DNA of 64,000 nt from Paraphaeosphaeria minitans (Eukaryota > Ascomycota > Dothideomycetes > Pleosporales > Didymosphaeriaceae). The stretch lies in assembly GCA_015832175.1 (NCBI GenBank), contig WJXW01000007.1, positions 682,001-746,000 of the forward strand, written 5' to 3'. Below the pieces are notes generated by a model. The model was not told the origin of the DNA, did no database searches, and saw nothing but the letters and a program-made list of their open reading frames with translations. Made by a program: the position numbers and the translations under genes. Shown piece after piece: positions 49,265-61,138 of the stretch (within the stretch, counting starts at the first letter, position 1; every line of letters begins with the position of its first letter).

Positions 49265-50867
49265 CTACTCCCAGTCACCAGGGCCCAAATCGATTGGCTT
49301 TCCTGCCCTCATGTCTTCCATAACCTTCTCGATGGTCCAGGGCTCGTACTTGTAACCCTTGGGGTAGTTGGGCTCGAAGCTGGTCTCATCCTCCATCCTG
49401 ACGCCCTTCTTCATGCTTGCAACTGCCTTTTCGTAGTTGTCGTACGCGTATGCCTCAGGGTCATGAGACCAGACCCATTTGGGGAGCTTGGGTGCGGCGC
49501 GACGCGGGTCGAGCTTGACTTTGTCCCAGTCAGTGTCCTGGAGGAGCTCGGCATTCGAGAAACCGAGTTTCTGGGCGCACGAGTTTCTGATGAACCTGAA
49601 GCGGATGTGTGTGCGGACGGACTGGGGGATGTTATCCCGACCACCGATCTCCAAGCAAGATGCTATCGACACAGCATCTTCGATGGCCTGGGTAGCTCCG
49701 TTGCCGGAAGCTGGGAGGTATGAATGTGCGGCGTCGCCGATTTGGATGACGCGGGCGCCGGGCGAGGTCCAGGTGGGCTGAGGGTTTCGCCACAACAGCT
49801 CGAAGTTGACAATCGTGTCGGGAGGGGTGACCTTTACAAGGTCCTCGAAGATAGGTGCCCACTTGTTCACCTCCATACCAGGCATCTCGTCCATGCCTTT
49901 GAGCACCTCCTCGGCATTGATGGTATTGCTCCAGCTTTCCTTTTCTGATCCTGTAACCTACAATTGTTAGCAAAAGCTCACGAGAGTAGCACGGCCTCGG
50001 TATGTTTACGTCGTGGTTCATGATCCAGACCATCACATCTTCGCGCGTTAGCGTCAATGCGTAGGTGGAAGGGCCTAGCCATGTCCGTACGATTGGCTCG
50101 TTGTTGGGCATCATCTTGAAGGCTTCCTTCACCTCTGGGTTCTTGTCCAAGTGCTCGATCGGGAACGCTGCACGCCACATGGCCCTTCCCGAGGGTCTTG
50201 CGCGGACTTGTCCGCCCACCAACTTTTGACTCTTTGACCCTACACCATCAGCCGCGATAACAACATCCGCTTCGTAGGTGGTCCCGTCCGCGGTAACACA
50301 CCCAGCTTTGCCGGTTTCTTCGTTCTCAAAGTAGTCTACGACCTTACGGTTGAATTCTACACTCACACCATGCCTCTCCACTGCGCTCACAAACATCTTG
50401 TAAACGAGCGGACGCATCTGAAACTCGCCCGGTGGGGTACCAGGGTCAAGACCCTGAGCGCGCAAGCGGTCCGCGACCTTCTTCGGTGTGATGATAACCT
50501 CGCCGCTATGCTTGAACGTCTCGATCCAAGCATTGTGCAGCGAGATCCTCTTGTACTCCTCCATCAGATCCGGCCAATGTTTGAGGAAGCGTGTCGCACT
50601 AAGGCCCATGAAGTACATGTCACCTAAACCGGATGTAAGCGCAATCAACCAAGGTGACTCTTTGCAGCAGTGGGACTAACCATTTGTGTTGATGCTCTCG
50701 CTTTTCTCTAGGACGCGAACAGTGTGTCCCTTTCGGATGCATTCGAGTGCGGCGGTGAGTCCAGCCAATCCGGTACCGATGATGAGAACCTCAATCCCGC
50801 TTGATTCGTAAGAACCAAGCGGTTTGGACTCCATCAATGAGTTGCGAGAGGTAAGCGCGTGAGGCAT
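49265..50867 (-). CDS. FAD-dependent monooxygenase, salicylate-hydroxylase-like
   Basis: A class A flavoprotein hydroxylase that probably hydroxylates an aromatic substrate using NAD(P)H and O2. Exons are complement(50681..50867), complement(50010..50623) and complement(49265..49957), giving 497 aa; introns are 57 and 52 nt with TAG acceptors. The dinucleotide-binding motif is VLIIGTGLAGLTAA with the E of RVLEKSES at the end of the beta-alpha-beta unit. Family region ADVVIAADGVGSKSQ carries the DG motif. IQIGDAAHSYLPASGNGATQAIEDA (D342) is the second FAD motif. Unusually, the C-terminal extension (TSFEPNYPKGYKYEPWTIEKV) resembles a fungal subgroup found near P450s. It faces away from the P450 gene across about 1.7 kb, which would permit shared control. 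Confidence 0.9.
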
Positions 50868-52587
50868 CTTGTATATCTCTAGTGTTGGGATGAAGAGCGA
50901 AGGTACAATCTGTTTGTGATTGCTCGCTCGATGTCTTTATATCAACGACCCAGCCATTCATTCGACTAACGTTTATTTATAAGATCATAATCGTGAGCCC
51001 TTGTCAAAAGTGCTCCGCCGGTGCCTGCAGGGTGGCGTAGTTTATGCCGGCGGGCTTCCGAATGCCGGTCACTGCCAGCCTTCGAGATTGAGAAGTGCAT
51101 GCTTCGTATGAAAATTAATGCATCTACCGCCAATTGACGTGGCTGTGTCCAAGCTGCTGTATCTCCTTTCAGGGTAGTGGTGCTAGAAGAAATAGGATAT
51201 GACGGCGACGTGTAAACTAGCGCAACACTAAGCGGAAGCGAGCGCATGTATGACTGTCAGCGAGATCAAGTCTGGCCCGAAGTGTAGCCCATGGTTCCCC
51301 ACTATGTCCGAAGCTAAGAAAGTCGCGGTACGGGTACACTAAAGTCAGATCTCGTACTATTTCGCCCAGTGCGTAGCCAGCAGGGTTGAGAATTGCTGAA
51401 ATGAGTTTAGTGATGTCACAACAGCAACCACACAATGAAAATCTCACCTTGCGATCTATGGCTCGAGACAGCCTCGAGCCGAAGTTCATATAGCGACACG
51501 AGAATAGAACCAACGCAGTGAGATTCGATTTCCGCACTTCACTCGTTGTCCCAACGACCATAGTATCTACCACTACGGATACGAAGATTTGTGTTCTAGA
51601 ACTCAGCTGGAGCGAACTTCACTCCGAGGTACCAGGCCCGAAGCACCCGGTCTTACCGCGGCACTGACGGTGACTCATCAAGATCAATGTTACATATTGA
51701 TTAGCCTTGAAACTTTTACAGGAGACCAACCGCTCGTATTGACGGCTGTCAGCCACCCCGCCCTACGTAGGTGGGACCCCAACGACGCCAAAGATGGATC
51801 TTACGCTTCAACATTGGATCTCTCAGTGCCTATTATCGCTACGCCTCTAGACATGTTGCTCCTTTCTGCAGATTTTCCATGATAAGATGTGTACCTGTAC
51901 GCCTGGTGCGTATTGCCTCCACATCCTGTGTTACTTCACAGTAGTAAATACCATAAGTTCAGCAGATTCGTCAAAATCTTGAGTGTACTGGAGCGAGCAC
52001 TTGAGAAATGCGATTAAGCATTACTGCTCGTTCTTCGCTCTGATCCGCAGAGCTGAGAACATGTCATGGTCGGTGCCACTTAACACCGGTGTTGACGTGA
52101 GTATTTAGTGGAACACACATGTGCTAGATGGACATCAGACAACCCGACTGGATGGTTCTGATGGCGTCTTGTCCCGGTTCTTTGTCCGTGGCTACTTCCT
52201 CGCACTTTTACTGGGTGTAGTTGCTTACATTGCCTATTCAATCGGCCGTCGGTTATCTCGCTGTCCAGCGGAGATCCAGCCTCCGACCTGCTCTTTACCT
52301 GTGAGATCTATGCTAGTGCAGTCCTTGGCCCCGGATTGATATAAGACTCAGTTGGAGAGCCGGCCATGCAGAGCTGCAACACACGCAGGCTGTTGCATTG
52401 TTGGTATCATATACATGGTACAAAACCTACTCGCGTGGTTATTCATTCTACATTATACCTACACGGTCGCTTTCTCGGCAAGCAGTCATTGTTCGACTGT
52501 TGACATTGATACACCCTGTCCCCGGAAGACTGCGCTGTGCGCATACCCCCATACTCGCACCTCGATTCACCTCGTTCGCAATCAAAC
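50868..52587. other. Divergent upstream region between FAD monooxygenase and P450 genes
   Basis: 1.7 kb without a supported gene. It must carry both promoters. Open frames at 51217-51573 (minus) and 51589-51882 (plus) have no recognisable domain. Confidence 0.5.
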
Positions 52588-54307
52588 ATGCATCCTTTGA
52601 CCCTCTATGCCGTGGGCATAGCAGCCTTCGGTTGGTTACTCTACCGATTCCGTCAAGCTCTTGCGAAACGTGACGCAAAATACAATCCGCAGGGCCTTCC
52701 TGGGCCGACTCTAATCCCATGGGTTGGACGAATTCATGACCTCCCCATCAACTACATGTGGGTGAAATTCTACGAGTGGGGTCAGAAGTACGGACCAATC
52801 TATCGCACAAAGATGCTGGGAGCAAACTTCGTCATCATCTCAGACGAGGATATTTGCGATGAGATCTTAACTAAGAAGGCCAAAATATATTCGGATAGGC
52901 CCCAGATCAAATCCTTGTTCGACGCCAAGAGCACTCATGGATCTATGGAGTATCTGCCTCTCATGGGTCGTAACAGTAGGTTGTCAATCTCACTGGTCGT
53001 CTCCATTACTAACAAACTGACAGAGTACTGGGCGCGCCAGAGAAAGTTCACACACGCATACCTGATGGAATCGACCAATAACCGCTACTATGGCATCATG
53101 GAGCTCGAGGCTAAGCGCTGGGTGTACTCGCTCTTGAATGATCCCGACAACTTTGGGTTCTCGTTGGAAGATATGGCTTCGAAGGTCATGTGCCAGCTCA
53201 CCTGGGATGACCCCAACCTCAGCGAGGCACTCACACCCAGCGCTTGGGGATTGTTAAGACAGATGTCTCCGGCCGGCCCAATCACCAACGTCCTGACGCC
53301 TCTCTGGGACTGGTTGCCTCAACCGATCAACCCCTGGAAGATCGCTGAACGAAAACGCCACGACGAACAGCAAGCCTGGTGGATGGAACAATTGGTGAAC
53401 ACAAGGAGAAAGCTCGATAAGGGCAAGCAAAGACTGTGCTACACGCGCACATACCTGGAGACTGCCGAGAAGACTGCCATCTCGGGAGATTACGAAGCTT
53501 CTTCTGTGATCGGCATGATGGCCTTGGTCGGCATCTTCACCGTCGCTGGACCGCTGTATTACTTCCTTGTGGCAATGATCCATCACCCCGAATGGCAGAA
53601 GAAGTGCCAAGAGGAGGTGGACAAGGTCTGCGGACACAAGCCCCCTACTCTTGCGGACATGCCATACCTTCCTGTCCTTCGCGCTTGCATCAAAGAGACA
53701 ATGCGATGGAGACCGAACGTACCTACAGGTAAGCGCATTCGACCTTGCTAGCAGTCCATTGAGCTTAATTTCCTTAGGTGTTGCTCATGAGCTTGAAGAA
53801 GATGACTGGCACAAGGGTTACTTCATTCCCAAGGGAACCCGCATCCTTCCGCTCGACTACGCATTCCTCCACAACCCCGTCAAGTACCCCGATCCATGGA
53901 ACTTCCGACCGGAACGCTGGCTCGAGCTTGGCTGGCCCACCTACAACCCCGACCTCACGAAGTTCCCCACCATTATGGGTATGACGTCTTTCGGCTGGGG
54001 CCAGCGCCAGTGCCTTGGTCAATCGATCACTCGTGACGAGATGGTTGTCGGTTGCGGTACCCTCTTGTGGGCCTTCAATCTGAGGCGCAAGGTTGATCCC
54101 GTCACCGGACAGGAGATTGAGGTATCTACCACCAAGTCGAACTCGCTCCTCATCGTCAAGCCCGATCCGTTCCAGATGGCCTTCGAGCCCAGGAGCGAAG
54201 AGCGGAAGCAACAAATCATTGACGAATGGAAGGCTGCAGAGGCACAAGATATCAAACAGAGGACCGATTTCCTAAGGGCTGCGGAAGAGAACGAGGTCGT
54301 TGCTTGA
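52588..54307 (+). CDS. Cytochrome P450 monooxygenase
   Basis: A membrane-anchored microsomal P450 of the fungal tailoring type. Exons are 52588..52975, 53024..53728 and 53778..54307, giving 540 aa; introns are 48 and 49 nt, the first with a CTGAC branch site. An N-terminal anchor (residues 2-18) is followed by the Pro-rich hinge GLPGPTLIPWVG. K-helix ExxR is KETMR, PERW is FRPERW (407-412), and the heme loop is FGWGQRQCLG with C443 as iron ligand. The I-helix region reads ALVGIFTVAGPLYYFL and lacks the acidic residue of the usual (A/G)Gx(D/E)T motif. By pattern it resembles fungal P450s that hydroxylate small phenolics (for example CYP619-like), but I cannot confirm the family. I start at the ATG at 52588 so that the hydrophobic anchor is at the N-terminus. 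Confidence 0.93.
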
Positions 54308-57300
54308 GTCGTCCAATCAGTAATTATTTATCGTGAAATTCCGTCATCCGGTAATCTTCCAGGCACCAATGTGGCGTTTTGTCAGGCCTTGCCACAAGTG
54401 AGTGTTGTAGATATCTCCTTCTGGTCCCATTTAGAAATATTCTGTTTAATGAAAGACACACGGTATCGAAATGATTTACAATGGATGTGTGCAAATGATT
54501 ATTACGCACTTGCGGCAAAAATCACTGGAATTTGTTTCAACGTGCATGCCATGAATATCTGACATCCAACTTAAGGATGCTGAAGCGCGGACGGTACCTA
54601 GGTAGTGGGACGGTGGTAGTAGAAGTTTTATGTATTCATTATTCTGTACAGAGATTCATATGTACTGCACTCCTAAGGATGCGCTCGATGCATATGGATC
54701 GTTATTGGCATCATCGCTTAGCATGCCGAGATGCAGTGAGCAGGTACAGCACGTGACATACCCTAAAAGAGGTTAGCGTATAAACACACACTACTAAGGT
54801 CTCTTGTGATCAACGTCTTTGCCAAGTTCTCGTTCCCTTTACGATCGAGTCTATTTTTCCAGAAAGATGAATCTAGTGAATGAATGCAACTATATATCTT
54901 TGAAGGCGCCTGAATTTCTGTGTAAGCCGAGCCTCCACTGAGCCGCAAAGCCATCGAGCGCCTCATCAGCTCTAAGAAACACCCTTTTGTGCAGCCGAAT
55001 AACGCCAGTTCCACCATCCATCTCTCCCGGATGCGCCAAGGAAGGAGAATCTGTGCTGGAAGGCTCATGAGCATGGCTGGTTGAAGTATGCGAAGCCAAG
55101 AGTGAAAAGTCGCCACGCTCGATCCCTCGCCTTACATATTCGCCGTATTTGTCCACCCGATCCGAGGATGCTCTCCATCGAGAAAGGGGAGTCTCACGCA
55201 CGGTATACGGGTGCGCAAGCTGGACAGTGAAGAATTGCTCGTCTTCGGTAGCAGCTGCGCTGAAACATTACCTACTACTTCGGCTGCAACCAAACAACGG
55301 CGAATATCGCGCAGAATTTCCTTAGCCAGTGCCAGTGTGGACAACAGCACCTATTACGGACTGTTCGAGACTACAGTTTCGTCATATTTGTTAGTAAGTA
55401 CAGTACGTATACTATAGCAGAAAATTCCTCTGAGGAAGAGAATTAAATGAGCGCCTCTATAGAGCCTGTGTAGTCGTAATATTGTACAAATTTTTTAACT
55501 AATAAACAGGACTAGGTGAAGATTCTAGATTCACTATAACGCCTAAATGCTTCATTTACGCCTCCTTCTTGATTTGGAGCTACACTACTATGTGATAGCT
55601 TGCGAATATAGTATTGAACAGTTACTACACCTATCAACAATTTGTACAGTATGAACTACTACCAATTAAGTTCTAGCTGTAAAGTACAGGCCGTATTGCA
55701 GACTGTTACACACGCTGCTATTTACCCTCTTGCGGGGACCAAGTTAAACACAAGAGACTTACGCCGCTTTTGGTATTTGTATGCGTGACACATTGCAAGA
55801 CGAGCGCAGATGTTCGGAGGCACTCCAGGCACTGGAGCTTCACGAAAGTAGAAATTTCCCCAAATAAGCGTATTAGCGTGTCAGTCAGATAGAAATGCAT
55901 CTTCGAGCAGACATGCTTGGAGGTTCTAAGGGTCGCCGTAATAAAATGCTGGCACAAACGTATGGTCCATGTCACCGAACCCCCCCCCCCCTCCTTCAAC
56001 ACAAAATCCGCTTATGTCGCCCCGCTGAGCGAGGATGTTTGCTTAAAACATAACTCTAGTGCAAAATGCGATGCGGCACGCGGTATTGGTGGTTTATGCT
56101 GCACGTAATGGGCGAAGCGGACCACGATATCCTTGCAGAAGGATAACAGGGAAACGTTCAGATCTACGGATACCTATATACTTATGATATGCAGTTGATC
56201 TGATCTTTTGGAGATACCTTCCAATAAGGCGTTATCCGCTACGGTACCGGGAAAGTGTTCGGCAGCAGCCCATCGCATTACGGTTTTAACACGAGTGATA
56301 TTCAACCGGAACGCTTTTGCAGTGGCGAAGCGACAACTCGGCAAAGTTGGAGTGAGCCGATTGCTGACGGGGCTCACAATCTTTGTTTTTCCTCACGATC
56401 ATGTTTGGGCCAATAACTCTGCTGCGAAAATCATGGGAGACCTTGACCGGCTTGCGAGACAACACGAGGGATGCACGCGTTCATGTGATGAACCAGAGGC
56501 ATGTGTTGCAAGATAAGATCCGATCGACGTAGGTATTACCAGTGCCGTGGTAGTAGGCAACTCTGAGTTGCGTAGAGCGATTGACGCTTCCTACAGCCCA
56601 GAGCGTCGTGATAGTCTGTGTACTACCACGAGCTTTTCAAATTTGATTGAGTACGAGCGAACGATATCGACAGCCATAGAGTTCTCATGTATCATTGTTG
56701 CAGATAGCCCGTAGGGTGTTGGAGTAATCGCGATTCTTGAAGGTGATGCAATCGCTCATCAACCCCCATGTGAAGGGGTACTTTGTGGCTGCCTACTGCA
56801 GGCTTGTCAGCCTAACGTGGGCACCTGTACGGATGAAGACAGCTTCTGTGTGGGGTCATGGAGACGGGAAAGCGGGTGCCGTGGACCAGTGAGACAGGAT
56901 GGTTATACAGTGCAGCATATAGCCATGTAATCCCACACCGGAACGACAGACCACGGGCAGGTGAGTCTTGATATCGCACCGCTCGTAAGCACAGTACGCT
57001 ATGTGATTCGACCGGGCTTCATCGCATGAGAACCTAAGCTTCGTGAAGGTTACCTTCCGCAACGCAACGGAGAGGTGCATTCGCAAAGGCTCCAGCTTTC
57101 CGCGACGCACTGTGACGCATGAGCCCATTGAGGAACGTATTTTGGTCAGATTTTAATGAAGCGAATAACTTTCTTAACATGAGAAGCTCCGCGGCCACTC
57201 TGTAGCGATGTTGGCAAAGTATGACCCAAACACGTTGTGCTATCCCATTGGCTCAACGAAACGCAGGCCTGTACCGCTGCTGGGCCATGAATTTCTGGAC

Positions 57301-57900
57301 TTCGCTATAGAAAACGAAACAAGCGTCTGCAGATATCCGACCGCTGCGTAGACCTGCCTGGTTCGTAATGAGCATGCAGTGTTGTGATGGGTGGTTGGAT
57401 TGGGTGGCTGGGCGAGGGTGGGAAGTTGCGAGACGGGGGTGACGGCGCCACAAGCGGACTTTCGATAGTTCAACAACAACTCAGATCGGGAATGTGATTG
57501 CGCTTCCGTCGATGTACAGCTACACCCTGAGTCCACACCATAATGTGTGTCGAACATTCAATGTCAAAGCATTGTGTTGATGTCGCGGGTGCGGTGCGGA
57601 CGTGGGGAGGCGACGCTAGGTAGGGTGGCCCATTCAGTCTGGGGATCCTGCAGAAAACAGACTTTGCGCTTGCAATGCGCTCCACCGATCACAGCGCCAA
57701 TAGGACGATATTCGTACTCTTCCGCGTCATTGACATGAACAAAGTGTGTAGGGCTTGCTGGCAGAAGCCTGGAGCGTAGGCTTGGGTGGCAACCAAGCGG
57801 CGAGACGCACAAACACGCTGCCGGCGCCAGGGAATACAGATCGGCGCCTTACAATCGTTGCTCTGACTGTGACATATGACGTAGAAACATATCCTCTTGA
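54308..57900. other. Gene-poor, AT-richer stretch
   Basis: 3.6 kb with no supported gene; the P450 3' UTR is at the left. An AT-rich patch lies at about 55380-55720 (many TA and AAT runs), suggestive of repeat-induced mutation or plain decay. A C11 run lies at 55981-55991. A stem with 10-bp perfect arms (56546-56555 and 56621-56630) encloses two small hairpins. Open frames at 54890-55201 (minus) and 56208-56516 (plus) are unrecognised. Confidence 0.5.
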
Positions 57901-57956
57901 GTCTTGCGCTCCAGGCGGTCTGCTGATGATGGAGAGACAGAAGCCGCAAGCTGCAT

Positions 57957-58660
57957 GTGCACTGCTGGATCGAGACTTCGGTGCAGCACGTGGATCAGCG
58001 CGGCTCAGGCGCGGACGCCAGCGGGAAGCTCGCGTCCTTCAACGTCCAGCGAGGGGCATCCCAGAAGGCTTCAGCCCATTGTTCGGCCACCGCCTTGCTC
58101 TGTTCAACCCTCTTCGTAGGGCGGATGCAGTCAGCCCTGTGGGTTGAGCCCCATCACGGCCATCGACGAGGTCCTCCTGTCATCGAAGTTCATCAGCAAA
58201 GGCTGCATTCGGGTGATTCAAAGGGAGGGGCGTGCGATCGTACTGATTCGCTACGGAGACACTGTCGCTGCACACCTGGACAGGATCGGGGATCGGTTTT
58301 TCGATCATGGTTTAGCGCTGATTCGTGAACAACTCCCATTTGACGGTGCGTGTTCAAGGAGGGAGCGCATGTCTTAACTCGCTCTCGAACATCGAGGCAG
58401 TTGTGTGGGTGCAGGGCGAGACTGCTGCCAACCTCGAGTGCGGCAAAGGCTCATCCCACGCGGTTGCTGCGCCATCGGAGACACCATCATCCCTTACAAA
58501 CCCCTGCGTGCCGGCCAGCCTACCTAAAGGGTATATCCTTAGAGCGCCTCGCATGCGTGCTGCGCAGCTCACTCCACTCATCCTTCGCGAAGACACCTTG
58601 ATAGGTCTCGACGGCGGCCTGGACTCTGGAGGATCATTCTACTTATACACCACGCGCACC
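57957..58660 (+). pseudogene. Possible decayed SASA-type esterase
   Basis: Within one frame starting at 58325, IEAVVWVQGETAANLE is like the WxQGE block of SASA (sialate O-acetylesterase-like, CE6) domains, and LPKGYILRAPRMRAAQL is like a later block of the same fold. Just before, in other frames, fragments such as QHVDQRGSGADASGKL and LALIREQLPFD also look family-like. The pieces sit in different frames, and the last two are not in the expected order, so an intact protein cannot be made. I treat it as a relic; chance resemblance is possible. It abuts the next conserved gene. Confidence 0.3.
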
Positions 58661-58755
58661 TCCGTAGTCGACTCCACCTATCCCAAGCCCAACCCTACTG
58701 CAGTGGTTCTTTACCTTTATCTCGGGTCTTTCGTTGTCTGTTTGTTACTCCTACC

Positions 58756-60071
58756 ATGGCACGGACTTGCGAAACCAGCCGAAGTCATTCCAGCAGAAGT
58801 ACCACGATCAGCTCTCGACGCTCCGACGACACCGCTCCCACCGAATATAGCGCGCGCCCGGCCGTGCCCCGTACTGGAACGTGCCTCGGTCGTGTAGAAG
58901 GGCACTCTCGCGACTACTTCGCGACTGAAAGCACGATCGATGGTCGCACATCAGTCGACACATATGCTTCAACTTCCGAAGAGGACCTCGCCGACGATTT
59001 CGACCATGTCCCCGAATACCGAGTTCCGCAGTACACGCACGAACCGCTCCCAGTCGATGCCATCACCACGACTCCTCGCGACTTTGCAGACCTCTTTCCA
59101 ACATCGAAGCGCATATCCATCCGTCACGACGACTCTACAATCGATGGAAACATGAATCTGCGTGTGGATACGCAAGTGCAGGAACATAATCGGAAGAAGC
59201 AGAGCTACACGCTGTTTCATCTGCGTATGCACGATTTGCGCACTCGTGAATTTTCCTTGCGTCGCTATTGCAGAGATTCCGGTCGTGAAGTCTGCCATTC
59301 CATCAGGAAGTACCAGAAGCCGCCATCAGAAAAGCGTCCCGTATTGCAACGTGCTAGCACCGCCCTCGCGAATTTTCGCCACAAGCCTGATTCCCGGCCC
59401 TCGACGGCAGGAGGCCTCAAGCGTTCCGATTCCGGTTACGAGTCTGTACATACTGTTGATCCAGATGAGGACGAGCCATTGCCACAACCGACAGGCTATG
59501 CCAAAGGACGTGCACTGCTGCCTACCAATACCCTCAAACTAGAATTCTCCAACTACGCCCACATTGATGTGAAGCGCAGAGGAGCACATAATGGCAAAAA
59601 GTATGCGTTCGAGTACTGGGGTTACAACTATTTGTGGAAACGGGTCGTCAAGCAGGAGAATGGTCACGAAAGCGTTTCCTACTACCTGATTCGTTCGGAC
59701 GATGGATCGGAACCCTTGGCTCACATCAGTCCTGTCCAGCTGACGCACGAGGAAGCACGCGAAGAGGCAGCAAGAGGAGGCTGGATTCCACCTTGTTATA
59801 TGCGCATAACCGACGAGCACGTACTCAAGTCGAACAGCGATATCTCTGAGTGAGTGAAAGAGCTACAGTACGCATTATACATCTAACATGCTCCAGTGTT
59901 GTGGTTGCCACCGGCTTGATGGCACTAGTTGATGACTGTATAAAACGACGTTTCCATCAGAAACAGTCCACTCAACTACACATACCACTTATCCGGAACA
60001 AATTGCACCTCGACTACGTTGGCCCGAAGCGGCTGATTGATGAGATGTTCAATCGTACCAGCCGTAGATAG
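58756..60071 (+). CDS. Conserved fungal protein of unknown function
   Basis: Exons are 58756..59849 and 59897..60071, giving 422 aa; the 47-nt intron (GTGAGT...CTCCAG) is in frame and joins DIS to DVVVATGLMALVDDCIKRRF. The N-terminal 110 residues are Ser/Thr-rich and acidic. Then SYTLFHLRMHDLRTREFSLRRYCRDSGREV-type sequence (split here into blocks SYTLFHLRMHD and REFSLRRYCRDS) suggests a beta-rich fold. A linker with STALANFRHKP follows, then LKLEFSNYAHIDVKRRG, YAFEYWGYNYLWKR and HISPVQLTHEEAREEAARGGW. I recognise the block order from hypothetical proteins of filamentous ascomycetes but know no function. No signal peptide or transmembrane segment is evident. The start is the first ATG of the frame. 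Confidence 0.85.
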
Positions 60072-61138
60072 CCGTCTGCGTTACGCCGACCCGCCACGCA
60101 AGCCTGTTTCGTATCGAGCCTCAAGTTGTATGGTCGGGACCCATTTCATCGGAACGGGGCCCTTAGCGGGTGTATGCAATTTCTCTCACATATTCCCTTC
60201 TTACGCTGTTGTTTTGTTTGTTATCATGTTGGGAAACGTATGTGCATCGGAGCTTGGCGTCTAGTAGCGTTTGGGCTTGCATCGCGGTCACAGAAGTTGA
60301 GTTGCTTGCTGTTCTTGATATTATGATTGCTTTGGTTGGATCAGAACAATGATCGGAGGTCCTCAGCAACTTCGCGAAAGGCGTGGATGTCTATGAGTGT
60401 TTGCCCATCGTTCCAGTTTCTATACGAGCTTATGACTCTTCATAATAATGCAGAATTTGAGCAGCATGCTCGGCCGCACCTCTCCATTTCAGCCATTGCT
60501 ATGATTGTTAAAGGGTCCATAAAATGGACAATGAAGTCTGCCTAGCTTAGCAAGAGGTTGTGGATCGGGCATGCTGGGCACATGCCCTCATGTCTCACTT
60601 CGCATCACGGCTAAGTAGGTACCCGTAAGATGACTCAGGCTCGTAATATGTGTACCCGTTCAAGATCGCACAAGACCGCAAACTGAGGTCTTTCCGAACG
60701 CCTGTCTTCCGTCCTAGTGGATTAATGCAGGTGCACTCCCATCACCGCTTTTCCAGGCAATGCTAACGGTTCGTAGATGGTTATAGTGTGCAGCCTTACG
60801 CTGTAAGAATGCCGCTGCCAGCACATACATATGCACGGCTCCATGCAGAATATTAGGCTCACCGACCACCTGGATAGTCTCGGACGCGATACACTTGCAG
60901 CTCGGGCCGTCCGTACACCAGCCTGGCTGCTCGGAACCCCTAGCATCCCGTGTATGAAGATACCGACCCTTCTGGCATGGTGCCATATAGACGTGTCGGT
61001 GTCTCCAAGAGTAGCTATAAGTACATCAATGGCCGTCGCAAAATTCAAGCCTTGTCATAAGTCGAACGATCTTTGACTGATCTTACAAGCTTCAATATCA
61101 CTACCAACCTTCCAAATTTTCTACTTAAGGTTTATACT
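60072..61138. other. Intergenic
   Basis: 1.07 kb without a supported feature; contains the 3' UTR of the preceding gene and the upstream region of the small dsRBD-like gene. Confidence 0.5.

Noticed and set aside
55380..55720. AT-rich patch as a transposon remnant
   Set aside because: No terminal repeats or transposase or reverse-transcriptase motifs could be read in any frame.
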